The notes beneath the pieces are model-generated. The model was not told the DNA's origin. It searched no databases and saw nothing but the letters and a program-made list of their open reading frames with translations. From Actinospica durhamensis (GTDB taxonomy: Bacteria; Actinomycetota; Actinomycetes; Streptomycetales; Catenulisporaceae), in the NCBI RefSeq assembly GCF_018139695.1, contig NZ_JAGSOG010000032.1:1-49161 (forward strand): 49,161 bases of DNA, read 5' to 3'. This document shows, piece by piece, positions 23,301-31,537 of the stretch. Position 1 is the first letter of the stretch; each line of letters begins with the position of its first letter. The position numbers and the translations under genes are program-made.

Positions 23301-26300
23301 GGACCCGGCGAGCCCTCGGGCCGCCGCCGTGGCCCGGCTGCGCGCCCTCGGTGCCGAGGTGCACACCCCGCGCATCGACGTGACCGACGCGGCCGCCATG
23401 CGGGAACTGTTCGCCCGCCACCGCATCGACGGCGTGGTGCACCTGGCCGCGGACGCCACGCTCGACACCTTCGCTCCCCTGGGCGAGCTCGACGAGGCGA
23501 ACGTGGCCCGGCACTTCGGCGCCAAGCACGACGGTGCCGGAGTCCTGGCCGACGTGGTCGAGGCGCTGCCGGTCGGGTCACGCCCGGAGTGGTGCGTGCT
23601 GTTCTCCTCGACCTCGGCGTTCTTCGGCGGCGTCACGCTCGGCAGCTACGCCGCCGCCAACGCGGCGCTCGGTGCCCGGGTGCACGGCCGGCAGCCCGAG
23701 GGCACCCGGTGGATCGCAGCGGCCTGGGACACCTGGCCCGGCACCGTCGACCGCCTCGACGGCCCGATGGGCGCCACCATGGCCGCCCGCGCGATGACCC
23801 GGGAGCAGGCCCTTTCCGCCTTCGACGGCGTGCTCGCGCAGCCCGGAGCCGCCGTGATCGTCGCGGTCGGACCGCTCGAGGACCGGCTGGCGCCGCCGTC
23901 GGCGCAGCCCGCGCCGGCAACCCGGACCGAGACCCGCTTCCCGCGCCCCGACCTGCCGCAGCCCTACTCCCCGCCGCTGACCGCCACCGAGCGCGCCCTG
24001 GCCGAACTGTGGTCCACGGTGCTGGGCGTGGAGCCGGTGGGCAAGCACGACAACTTCTTCGACCTGAGCGGAAACTCGCTGCTCGGGCTGCAGATGCTCG
24101 CCCTGGTGAAGAAGCGGTTCGGCATCGCCGTCCCGACGGTGAGCCTGTTCGAGCGCCCCACTGTGCGCGCCCTGGCCACCGCCCTCGACGAGCAGACCCC
24201 CGCGCCGACACCGGTGCCGGTGCCGCTGCCGACTCAGGCCCCTGTCGCACCGGTCGAAGTGATCCCTCCGGTCACCCCGGCCGCGCCGGTCACCCCGGTC
24301 GCGCACCTCGAACCGGAGAGCACCGACCTCGACCCCGACTTCGAACGGCACATCGCGGTCGTCGGCATGGCCGGGCGCTTCCCCGGCGCCGGGGACGTGG
24401 CCACGTTCTGGCGCAACCTGTGCGAGGGCGTGGAGTCCATCACCTTCTTCTCGCCCGAGGAGCTGGCCGCGGCCGGCGTGGATCCGGCCACCGCGGCGGA
24501 CCCGGCCTACGTGCCGGCCCGCCCGGTGCTCGAGGACATCGCCGGGTTCGACGCCGGGTTCTTCGGTATCAGCCCCCGCATGGCCGCGATCACCGACCCG
24601 CAGCAGCGGCTGTTCCTCGAGGTCTGCTGGGAGGCGCTGGAGCAGTCGGGGTACTGCCGGCCGGAGCACCGGGGCCGGGTCGGGGTGTTCGGCGGCTGCA
24701 ATCTGAGCACGTATCTGCTCGGCATGGCCGAGCGCTCCGAGTCGGACGCGAACCTCTACGAGCTGGTCATGGGCAACGACAAGGACGCGCTCACCACCAC
24801 GGTGTCGTACCTGTTCGACCTGACCGGCCCGAGCGTCGCGGTGCAGACCTTCTGCTCCACCTCGCTGGTCGCGGTGCACACGGCGGTGCGCAGCCTGCGC
24901 GCCGGCGACTGCGAGATGGCGATCGCGGGCGGGGTGTCCGTGCGCGTCCCGGACCGGGTCGGCCACCTGTTCGAGGCCGGCGGCCAGGATTCGCCGGACG
25001 GGCACGTGCGCACCTTCGACGCCCAGGCCCAGGGCAGCCTGTTCGGCGACGGCGCGACCGCCGTGGTGCTCAAGCCGCTCGGCGCCGCCCTGCGCGACGG
25101 GGACCACATCTGGTCGGTCATCCGCGGCACCGCGATGAACAACGACGGCGCGCTCAAGGTCGGCTACACCGCGCCGAGCGTCGCGGGCCAGTCCCGGGTC
25201 GTCGCCGACGCCCTGGTGGACGCCCGGGTCACGGCCGAGGAGATCGGCTACGTCGAGGCGCACGGCACCGGCACCGTTCTGGGCGACCCGATCGAGGTCG
25301 CGGCGCTCACCCGGGCCTTCGGTCCGACCGAGAGGCGCCAGTACTGCCCGATCGGCTCGGTGAAGACCAACATCGGCCACCTCGACCGGGCCGCCGGGAC
25401 GGCCGGGCTGATCAAGACCTCGCTGGTGGTCAAGGAAGGCCTGATCCCTGCGACGCTGCACTACACCAGTCCGAACCCGGAGATCGACTTCGAGCACAGC
25501 CCCTTCTACGTCAACGACCGGCTGGCCTCGTGGGGCGGCGAGCGCGGCGTCCGGCGGATCGCCGGGCTCAACTCGCTCGGCATGGGCGGCACCAACGTGC
25601 ACGTGGTGGTCGAGCAGCCGCCGGTCCGCCCGGCCCCTGCGGCCGCGGATGCCGGTACCCGGCGCCGCTACCAGGTGCTGCCGGTCTCCGCGCGTCGCGC
25701 CGAGGCCGCGGACGAGGCGGTGCGGCGGCTGGCCGAGCACCTCGAGGCCCGGTCGGAGCAGCTGCGACTGGCCGACGTCGCCTTCACCCTCCAGGTGGGC
25801 CGCAAGACCTTCGAGCACCGCCGGGTCGCCGTGGCCGACGGGATCGGTTCAGCGGTGGCGGTGCTCTCCGGGGACGACGCAGGGCTCTGCGCCCGGGTCG
25901 AGGCGACCGAAGGCCGGCCGGTGGCGTTCCTGTTCACCGGTGTCGGCGAGCAGTACCCGGGCATGGTCGGCGAGCTCTACCGGCGCGAGCCGGTGTTCCG
26001 GGCGAAGCTGGACGCGTGCCTGAGCCGGCTCGCCGACGTCCTGGCCGGTACCGACGCGGCGGACCTGCTCACGGGTGCGCGCACGAACGGCTCCGGGCTG
26101 GCCGCGCTGCTTGGCCGAGAGGTCGCGGCGGACGGGCGCACGGCGGCGTTGCAGCGCACTGAGGTCGCTCAGCCGCTCATGTTCGCGGTCGACTACGCGC
26201 TGGCCGGCACCCTGATGGAGTGGGGCATCGAGCCGACCGTCATGCTGGGCTACAGCCTCGGCGAGTACGTCGCCGCCTGCCTGTCCGGCGTGCTGTCCCT

Positions 26301-29115
26301 GGACGACGCGCTTGCCCTGGTCAGCCGCCGCGCCCAGCTCATCGGCCGGGCCGAGCCGGGTGTGATGGCGGCGGTGCCGCTCTCGGCCGAGGAACTGCGC
26401 GAGCGCTACGGGCTCGAGCGCCTGGGCCTGGACATCGCCGCGGTCAACGGGCCGCAGGCCGTGGTCGTGGCGGGCGAGCGCAAGGCCGTGGACGCCCTCG
26501 TCGAGCACCTGCGCGAGGCCGGGATTCCGGCCAGGGAGCTGCGGACCACGCACGCCTTCCACTCCCGGATGCTGGCGCCGCTGGCCGACGAGCTGACCGG
26601 GTGGATCGTGCGCAACGTCAAGCTCAATCCGCCGACCGTGCCGTACGTGTCCAACGTGACCGGTCGCACGGCCACCGCCGAACTGGTCTGCGACCCGGCC
26701 TACTGGGCCCGGCACATGTGCGAGACCGTGCGGTTCGCGGACGGCGCGGCGACGCTGCTGGCGTACGACGAGGAGTGCGCGGTGGTCGAGATCGGCCCCG
26801 GCCAGTCCCTCGGCGCGCTGCTGCGCACGGCCGGCTGCCCGACGCACCGGTGGCCGTTGATCACCGCCACGCTTCCGGCCGAGGCCGACCCGCGCGCCGA
26901 CGACGCCGTGCTGCCCGACTGCCTGGCCCGGCTGTGGCTGGCCGGCGTGGAGGTGGACTGGGCGACCTATCACGGCAGGCGGCCCGGGCCCGGTACGTCT
27001 GCGGCGCAAGCGGACGCGGCGCCCGGCCGGATACCGCTGCCGACGTATCCGTTCCAGCGTCAGCGGTTCTGGATCGACCGGAAGCCGCAGGCGCTGCCGA
27101 TCGGCGGCGCGGCGGGTAGCGCGAGCGCGGCTTCGACGGCCCCGGAGCACGTGGCGCAGGCCGGCTCGCTCCAGGCGATCGACGCGATCCCGCTGCTGCC
27201 CGAGGAGCAGTGGGTGCACGTGCCGGTGTGGCGGCAGAAGACCGCCGCGCCGAGCGGACCCGCGCCGAGCTCGTGGCTGGTGTTCGCCCGGGACGGCGTC
27301 GCGGACGCGGTGCTCGACCGGCTGCGCGAGGCGGTGCGTCCCACCGGCGCGACGGTCACCATGGTGCGGCCCGGCGCGGCTTTCGAGGCGGCGTCAGAGG
27401 GCTGCGTCATCCGGCCCGGGAGCATCGAAGACACCACGGCCCTGATTCGGTACCTGCGTTCGGGCCCCGGGCTGGACCGCGTCGTGCACCTGTGGACGGT
27501 CGAGGACGGCGGCGCCGCGGAGGACTCGCAGACCCCTGTGCTGGGCCTGCAGACGCTTGTCGCGCTCGCCCGGGCGGCCGGGGAGATCGGCCTCGAGAGC
27601 TGGTCTCTGGACATCGTGACCAGCGGCTCCCAGCGCGTGCTCGACGACGCCGAGGCCCGGCCGTACGCCGCGCTGGTGACCGGTCCCGCCCTGGCCATCC
27701 CGTGCGAATACACCTCGGTCACCACCCGGATCATCGACGTGGATCGCGGCGCGGCGGGAGCCAGCCTGGTCGCGGAACTGCTCCGGCCGACCGCGACGGG
27801 AACGGTGGCGCTGCGCGGAAACCGCCGCTGGCTGCGCGGTTTCGAAGCGGTCGAGCCCGCGCCGGACGCCGAACTCGGGAACGTGCTGCGCGAGCGCGGC
27901 GTGTACCTGATCACCGGCGGCCTCGGCGGGATCGGGCTGGCGATGGCCGAGCGGCTGGCCCGCGACTGCCGGGCCCGGCTGGTGCTCTTCGGCCGGCAGG
28001 GGCTGCCGGATCCCGCGCGCTGGGCGGCCATCGCGGCCGGCGAGGACGAGGTGTCCGAGACGGTGCGGGCCCGGGTGGCACGCGTCCTGGAGGTCCTCGA
28101 GCAGGGCGGCGAGGTCGAGATCGTGGCCGGCGACGTCACGAACGCGGCCGACGTGCGGCGGGCGGTGGACCGGGCGCGCGAGCGGTTCGGCGCACTGCAC
28201 GGCGTGCTGCACGCCGCGGGCGTGCCGGGCACCGGGCTCATGCAGTTCCAGCAGCCCGGCGGCTCCGAGCAGGTGCTGGCCCCGAAGGTGGCGGGCACCC
28301 TGGCTTTGGCCGACGCGCTGGGCCTGGCCGAGGGCGCGAGCGCGCTCGACTTCCTGGTGCTGTTCTCCTCCATCACGGCCGTGGCCGGCGGCGGACCCGG
28401 GCAGGTCGACTACTGCGCCGCGAACGCCTTCCTGGACGCGTACGCCGCCGAGCGCTCGGCGCTGGGCGAGCGGGTGCTCTCGGTGGGCTGGGGCGAGTGG
28501 ACCTGGAACGCCTGGGACGGCGGCCTTTCCGGCTACGACGAGGGCGTGCAGACCTTCTTCCGCGAGCACCGGGCCCGCTTCGGCATCGGCTTCGACCAGG
28601 GCTGGCGGACGCTGCTGCGCTCCCTCGCGACCGGCGAGCCGCACGTGGTGATCTCCACCCAGGACCTGACGGCCATCCTGGAGGTCGCCGGCGGCTTCAC
28701 CGTGGACGCGGTCGCGGCCGCGGCGGCCGTGCCGCAGGGCGTCACCGGCCGCCACCCCAGGCCCGATCTGGTGACGGTGTTCCAGGAGCCGGACGGGGCC
28801 GCGGAGAAGACGATCGCAGAGGCCTGGTGCCAGGCGCTGCAGCTCGAGCGGGTCGGCGCCGCCGACAACTTCTTCGAGCTGGGCGGCACCTCGCTGCTGA
28901 GCATCTCGCTGCTGGGCGTGCTGCGCCGGGCCTTCCCCGACGCGGAACTGCCCTCCCACATCATCCACGAGGCCCCGACCGTGGCCGCCCTGGCCCGGAT
29001 CGCGCAGGGCATCGCGGCGCGGGCCGAGCAGGAGGCGGCGGCGCACGACGCGGCCGCCCAGGGCGAACTGCGCCGCTCCGGCCTGCGCTCGGCCGCCCGG
29101 CGGCGCCGGGCCTGA
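20302..29115 (+). CDS. PKS3: bimodular, first module with a dead AT relic
   Basis: This 2937-residue PKS has two modules. The first has KS (C187 in FCSTS), a shrunken AT-like stretch lacking the active serine, KR (TGGLGDVG near 967, Y1116 in YAAAN) and ACP S1259. A Pro-rich linker (about 1275-1345) leads to the second: KS C1518 (again FCSTS), AT with S1985 in GYSLGEYVAAC and HAFH at 2084, KR (TGGLGGIG near 2538, Y2704) and ACP S2864. The protein ends in a basic tail (RRSGLRSAARRRRA). No DH and no thioesterase are present. GTG 20302 overlaps the PKS2 stop as GTGA. The GTG at 20314 has a better ribosome site (GAGGA) and may be the true start. Both modules should give beta-hydroxy units if both elongate. 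The KS and AT sequences belong to a different lineage from PKS1. Confidence 0.92.
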   Translation: MRTHVTENIPAEVSGSDIALVGMAGRFPGAADVAGLWTTVRAGRSGLTAFTDEELLAAGVPRDLVADPDYVKSGAVLEGIDRFDAEFFGISPKEAQIIDPQQRLFLEHAWHALEDAGCDPARFDGSIGVFAGSAWSSYLANNLAPAGTVRSMGEIAVALGNDKDTLALRAAHTLGLSGPAFGIQSFCSTSLVAVCVAASSLANFECDMALAGGVVVTVPHRVGYLYQQGGITSPDGECRAFDAAGSGAAMGSGVGVVALRRLADALADGDRVYAVLRGWAVNNDAGHKVGFTAPGVDGQAAVIAEAVAAAGLEPSDIDYIEAHGTGTRLGDAVELAALQRVFDGHRLRIGSVKSNVGHLDRAAGVTGLIKAALALHHGEIPPTRNFTDPNPQLTAGGAELSVVTERQPWPRGERPRRAGVSAFGIGGTNAHVVLEESPRTDRPAAPARPELLVWSARSAAAADEATEALAERLEQTEDDLADIAHTLRLGRAQFQHRRMAVADSPDAAAALLRAGDAYQGTDDGASRPVGFLFTGTDRIDPAVAAQLYADEPAFRAAFDACRESLAAQRADTLGNPLGELTGAVAAFAAGYALGRLVESWGVTPATVLGEGTGAYVAAVLSGSQSLDEAIGQVGRPPETTETRLTIPQTEQPYVYVEFGPALADGNESEESLRIPLLPSSGDAISTRTSILEAAGQLWLAGVALDWAAFQGDRTLRRVDLPLYPFQRSSYWIEAPTQQPEASVQTAKPTQAPVNQVQLLKQTWHVAPSGDTVVDPATCVLVPDIAGVADVLAQRLRENGRDVLTASDAEHLAATVAGLAGTRVTVVDLSPLDRSEPGSDAAAAVRTAGRNLAACAADGSKNADVVVVTRGGQAVADGEAAHSAQAAVATLPVVAGQEHLNVSARCVDLDARYDAARAALALVAELGDASPPALVAHRDGARLAPRYTPVEQRGAASPVRRGGGYLVTGGLGDVGLLVTEHLASGGAGRLVLTSRTGLSNEDPASPRAAAVARLRALGAEVHTPRIDVTDAAAMRELFARHRIDGVVHLAADATLDTFAPLGELDEANVARHFGAKHDGAGVLADVVEALPVGSRPEWCVLFSSTSAFFGGVTLGSYAAANAALGARVHGRQPEGTRWIAAAWDTWPGTVDRLDGPMGATMAARAMTREQALSAFDGVLAQPGAAVIVAVGPLEDRLAPPSAQPAPATRTETRFPRPDLPQPYSPPLTATERALAELWSTVLGVEPVGKHDNFFDLSGNSLLGLQMLALVKKRFGIAVPTVSLFERPTVRALATALDEQTPAPTPVPVPLPTQAPVAPVEVIPPVTPAAPVTPVAHLEPESTDLDPDFERHIAVVGMAGRFPGAGDVATFWRNLCEGVESITFFSPEELAAAGVDPATAADPAYVPARPVLEDIAGFDAGFFGISPRMAAITDPQQRLFLEVCWEALEQSGYCRPEHRGRVGVFGGCNLSTYLLGMAERSESDANLYELVMGNDKDALTTTVSYLFDLTGPSVAVQTFCSTSLVAVHTAVRSLRAGDCEMAIAGGVSVRVPDRVGHLFEAGGQDSPDGHVRTFDAQAQGSLFGDGATAVVLKPLGAALRDGDHIWSVIRGTAMNNDGALKVGYTAPSVAGQSRVVADALVDARVTAEEIGYVEAHGTGTVLGDPIEVAALTRAFGPTERRQYCPIGSVKTNIGHLDRAAGTAGLIKTSLVVKEGLIPATLHYTSPNPEIDFEHSPFYVNDRLASWGGERGVRRIAGLNSLGMGGTNVHVVVEQPPVRPAPAAADAGTRRRYQVLPVSARRAEAADEAVRRLAEHLEARSEQLRLADVAFTLQVGRKTFEHRRVAVADGIGSAVAVLSGDDAGLCARVEATEGRPVAFLFTGVGEQYPGMVGELYRREPVFRAKLDACLSRLADVLAGTDAADLLTGARTNGSGLAALLGREVAADGRTAALQRTEVAQPLMFAVDYALAGTLMEWGIEPTVMLGYSLGEYVAACLSGVLSLDDALALVSRRAQLIGRAEPGVMAAVPLSAEELRERYGLERLGLDIAAVNGPQAVVVAGERKAVDALVEHLREAGIPARELRTTHAFHSRMLAPLADELTGWIVRNVKLNPPTVPYVSNVTGRTATAELVCDPAYWARHMCETVRFADGAATLLAYDEECAVVEIGPGQSLGALLRTAGCPTHRWPLITATLPAEADPRADDAVLPDCLARLWLAGVEVDWATYHGRRPGPGTSAAQADAAPGRIPLPTYPFQRQRFWIDRKPQALPIGGAAGSASAASTAPEHVAQAGSLQAIDAIPLLPEEQWVHVPVWRQKTAAPSGPAPSSWLVFARDGVADAVLDRLREAVRPTGATVTMVRPGAAFEAASEGCVIRPGSIEDTTALIRYLRSGPGLDRVVHLWTVEDGGAAEDSQTPVLGLQTLVALARAAGEIGLESWSLDIVTSGSQRVLDDAEARPYAALVTGPALAIPCEYTSVTTRIIDVDRGAAGASLVAELLRPTATGTVALRGNRRWLRGFEAVEPAPDAELGNVLRERGVYLITGGLGGIGLAMAERLARDCRARLVLFGRQGLPDPARWAAIAAGEDEVSETVRARVARVLEVLEQGGEVEIVAGDVTNAADVRRAVDRARERFGALHGVLHAAGVPGTGLMQFQQPGGSEQVLAPKVAGTLALADALGLAEGASALDFLVLFSSITAVAGGGPGQVDYCAANAFLDAYAAERSALGERVLSVGWGEWTWNAWDGGLSGYDEGVQTFFREHRARFGIGFDQGWRTLLRSLATGEPHVVISTQDLTAILEVAGGFTVDAVAAAAAVPQGVTGRHPRPDLVTVFQEPDGAAEKTIAEAWCQALQLERVGAADNFFELGGTSLLSISLLGVLRRAFPDAELPSHIIHEAPTVAALARIAQGIAARAEQEAAAHDAAAQGELRRSGLRSAARRRRA
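21880..22290 (+). pseudogene. Relic acyltransferase domain inside PKS3
   Basis: This in-frame stretch aligns with an AT domain but is about half normal length. It keeps an N-terminal GFLFTG-like strand. The nucleophile motif GYSLGEYVAA reads GEGTGAYVAA, so the serine (position 611) is glycine. The part that carries the HAFH/YASH motif is deleted, and the text resumes at the EFGP segment. The flanking linker and the YPFQRSSYW post-AT motif survive, so the fold boundary is kept. It cannot load an extender by the usual mechanism. Confidence 0.85.
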
Positions 29116-29183
29116 CCCGCGGAGACAACAACAACCACTTACCACCCACCCGTCAGTGCACACGGAAACGGAAACGAGGAGCC

Positions 29184-30026
29184 ATGCCCGAGATCGGCGT
29201 GATCGGCGCGGGAGTGATGGGCGTCGGAGTCGCCCAGAACCTGGCGCAGTGCGGATTCGACGTCGTCCTGGTCGACCGGGACGAGGAGGTCCTGGCGAAC
29301 GCGCGGGCCGCGATCGCCCGCAACTGCCGGATGAGTGCCCTGATGGGCGGCCCGGCCTTGGACGCGGACGCGGTCCTGGCCCGGATCACCACCGCCCAGG
29401 GCGCCGACGCGGTGGCCAAGTCGGAGATCGTGATCGAGAACATCACCGAGAACTGGGAGGCCAAGCGCGCGCTGCACGCCGAGCTCGACCAGGTGTGCGG
29501 GCCGGAGGTGGTGATCATCGCCAACACCTCCGCCATCCCGATCACCCGGATCGCCTCGGTGGGCGCGCACCCGGAGCGGGTGGTGGGCGTGCACTTCATG
29601 AACCCGGTGCCGGCCAAGCCGGTGGTGGAGCTCATCCCCGGCGTGCACACCGCGCCGGACACGGTCCGCCGGACCAGGGAGCTGCTCGAGGCGATGGGCA
29701 AGCGCGCGGTCGAGGCCAAGGACGCCTCCGGCTTCATCTCGAACAGGGTCCTGATGCTCACGGTGAACGAGGCCGCCTTCCTGGTCTACGAGGGGGTGGC
29801 CACCGCGGAGGCGGTGGACGAGGTGTTCCGGGGCTGCTTCGGCCACCCGATGGGCCCGCTGGAGACCGCCGACCTGATCGGCGTCGACACGATCCTCTAC
29901 AGCGTCGAGGTGCTCTACGAGCACTTCGCGGACAGCAAGTACCGGCCGTGCCCGCTGCTCAAGCAGATGACCGACGCCGGACTGCACGGCCGCAAGAGCG
30001 GCCGCGGCTTCTACACCTACAACTGA
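29184..30026 (+). CDS. 3-hydroxyacyl-CoA dehydrogenase family enzyme (FkbK/Asm13-like)
   Basis: This 280-residue NAD-dependent dehydrogenase has an N-terminal Rossmann motif, GVIGAGVMGVGVAQ (from residue 5), and the HFMNPVP catalytic region of the 3-hydroxyacyl-CoA dehydrogenase family. It heads a dehydrogenase-ACP-acyl-CoA dehydrogenase-FkbH block in the same order as asm13-16 of ansamitocin and matching fkbKJIH of FK520. In those pathways it oxidises the glyceryl group on the ACP towards hydroxymalonyl. The ATG at 29184 follows GAGGAG. The 68-bp gap after PKS3 is A/C-rich and has no hairpin that I can see. The function rests on family and context. The oxidation step is shared with the acyl-CoA dehydrogenase two genes on. 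Confidence 0.88.
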   Translation: MPEIGVIGAGVMGVGVAQNLAQCGFDVVLVDRDEEVLANARAAIARNCRMSALMGGPALDADAVLARITTAQGADAVAKSEIVIENITENWEAKRALHAELDQVCGPEVVIIANTSAIPITRIASVGAHPERVVGVHFMNPVPAKPVVELIPGVHTAPDTVRRTRELLEAMGKRAVEAKDASGFISNRVLMLTVNEAAFLVYEGVATAEAVDEVFRGCFGHPMGPLETADLIGVDTILYSVEVLYEHFADSKYRPCPLLKQMTDAGLHGRKSGRGFYTYN

Positions 30027-30044
30027 GAACTCGAGGAGACCATC

Positions 30045-30299
30045 ATGTTGGACACCACCGCGGGTAAGATCTCCGCCTTCATCGCCCACCGCTTCCCCAA
30101 GGCCACGATCACCGACGCCGACGACATCTTCTCCCTGGGCTTCATCAACTCGCTGTTCGCGATGGAGCTGGTGATGTTCCTGGAGAAGGAGTTCGGGATC
30201 ACCCTGCCCAACAACGAGCTCGTCATCGACAACTTCCGCACCGTCACCCGCATGGCGGAGCTGGTGGGCCGGCTGCGCCCCGAGCCGGCGGCGGTGTGA
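30045..30299 (+). CDS. Discrete acyl carrier protein of the extender cassette (FkbJ-like)
   Basis: This 84-residue carrier protein has the attachment serine at S36 in LGFINSL, between an N-terminal helix and the acidic helix 2 (MELVMFLEKEFG). It would carry the glyceryl and then hydroxymalonyl group made by the neighbouring enzymes and deliver it to an AT in the assembly line. The start has a strong GAGGAG site 18 bp after the dehydrogenase stop. Its stop overlaps the next GTG (GTGA), implying translational coupling. A second discrete ACP at 42.1-42.4 kb differs in sequence and probably serves the ligase next to it. Confidence 0.9.
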   Translation: MLDTTAGKISAFIAHRFPKATITDADDIFSLGFINSLFAMELVMFLEKEFGITLPNNELVIDNFRTVTRMAELVGRLRPEPAAV

Positions 30300-31537
30300 C
30301 GATGACGATCGATCAGCTCGCGACCGCGACGGGCGAGCGCGTGAACGCCGTCCTGCGCCGCACCGTCCTTGACCACGTGGCCCCCGAGCGCGTGGCCCCC
30401 GACCGCACCGTCCCGACCCGTCCCGCCCCCGACCGCGCCGCCGCGCGCGAGTTCGTGGACGAATACGTCGTCCCGCACGCCGACCGCTGGGACACCCTCG
30501 GCAAGATCCCGCAGGAGCTGCTCACCCGGATCGGCGAGGCGGGCCTGTGGGCCCCGTTCCTGCCGGCCGAGGTGGGCGGGCACGGGGTGAGCATGGCCGT
30601 GCTCGGCGAGATCCACGAGGAGGTGGGCCGCGGCTGCTCCTCGGTGCGCAGCCTGCTGACGGTGCACACCATGGTGTCCTGGGCGCTGCGGCGCTGGGGC
30701 ACAGAGACCCAGCTGCGCCGCTGGGGGGCCGCGCTGGCCGCCGGAGACCTGCTCGGGGCGTTCTGCCTGTCCGAGCCGGGCGCCGGCACCGACACCGACT
30801 CCCTGACCACGACCGCGCAGCGCACCGACGAGGGCTGGCTGCTCAACGGCACCAAGAAGTGGATCACCAACGGCCAGCGCGCGGACCTGTTCCTGGTCTT
30901 CGCCCGCGGCCCGCACGGCACCGTGGCCCTGCTCGTGCCGCGCTGGTCGCCCGGGGTCACGGTGCTGCCGATCGAGGGCATGCTCGGCACCCGGGCGTCG
31001 ATGCTCGCCGAGGTGGCCTTCCGCGACGTGGCGCTGGACGCCGACGCGCTGCTCGGGCCGACCGGGCTGGCCTCCGGCATGGTGCTCACCGGCACCCTCG
31101 ACCTGGGCCGCTACAGCGTCGCGGTGGGCTCGGTCGGCATCATCCAGGCCTGCCTGGACGCCTGCTCGGACTACGCGAGCCGGCGTCAGGTGCGCGGCTC
31201 CGCGCTGCGGGAGCTGCCGCTGATCCAGGCGAAGCTCTCCGACATGGTCACCGACGTGCGCGCGGCGCGGCTGCTGTGCGCGGAGGCCGGGCGGCTCAAG
31301 GACCTGGGCGACCCGGCGACGATCATGGCGACCTGGGTGGCGAAGTACTTCGCCTCCTGCGCCGCGGCCAAGCACGCCTCCGAGGCGGTGCAGATCCACG
31401 GCGCGAACGGATGCAGTCCCGAATACCCGGTGGCGCGCTTCTACCGGGACGCGAAGGTCATGGAGATCATCGAGGGCAGCACGGAGATCCAGCGGATCAC
31501 CATCGCCGCCGAAGCCGACAGGACGTGGGGAGTATGA
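30296..31537 (+). CDS. Acyl-CoA dehydrogenase (FkbI/Asm15-like)
   Basis: This 413-residue flavoprotein shows the acyl-CoA dehydrogenase signatures in order: CLSEPGAGTDTDS, then KKWITNGQRAD, and the C-terminal helical domain ending in EIIEGSTEIQRITI with the usual catalytic glutamate. The N-terminus has an Arg/Pro-rich extension. In the methoxymalonyl pathways this enzyme acts with the dehydrogenase to oxidise glyceryl-ACP. It is translated from GTG 30296, overlapping the ACP stop (ATG 30302 is an alternative), and its own stop overlaps the FkbH-like start as ATGA. Assignment to the extender cassette is firm because of gene order. The exact oxidation step is inferred. Confidence 0.9.
   Translation: MTMTIDQLATATGERVNAVLRRTVLDHVAPERVAPDRTVPTRPAPDRAAAREFVDEYVVPHADRWDTLGKIPQELLTRIGEAGLWAPFLPAEVGGHGVSMAVLGEIHEEVGRGCSSVRSLLTVHTMVSWALRRWGTETQLRRWGAALAAGDLLGAFCLSEPGAGTDTDSLTTTAQRTDEGWLLNGTKKWITNGQRADLFLVFARGPHGTVALLVPRWSPGVTVLPIEGMLGTRASMLAEVAFRDVALDADALLGPTGLASGMVLTGTLDLGRYSVAVGSVGIIQACLDACSDYASRRQVRGSALRELPLIQAKLSDMVTDVRAARLLCAEAGRLKDLGDPATIMATWVAKYFASCAAAKHASEAVQIHGANGCSPEYPVARFYRDAKVMEIIEGSTEIQRITIAAEADRTWGV

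Noticed and set aside
30296-31537. This acyl-CoA dehydrogenase as partner of the split pair at 46 kb
   Set aside because: It is complete, keeps its catalytic Glu and sits within the conserved extender cassette.
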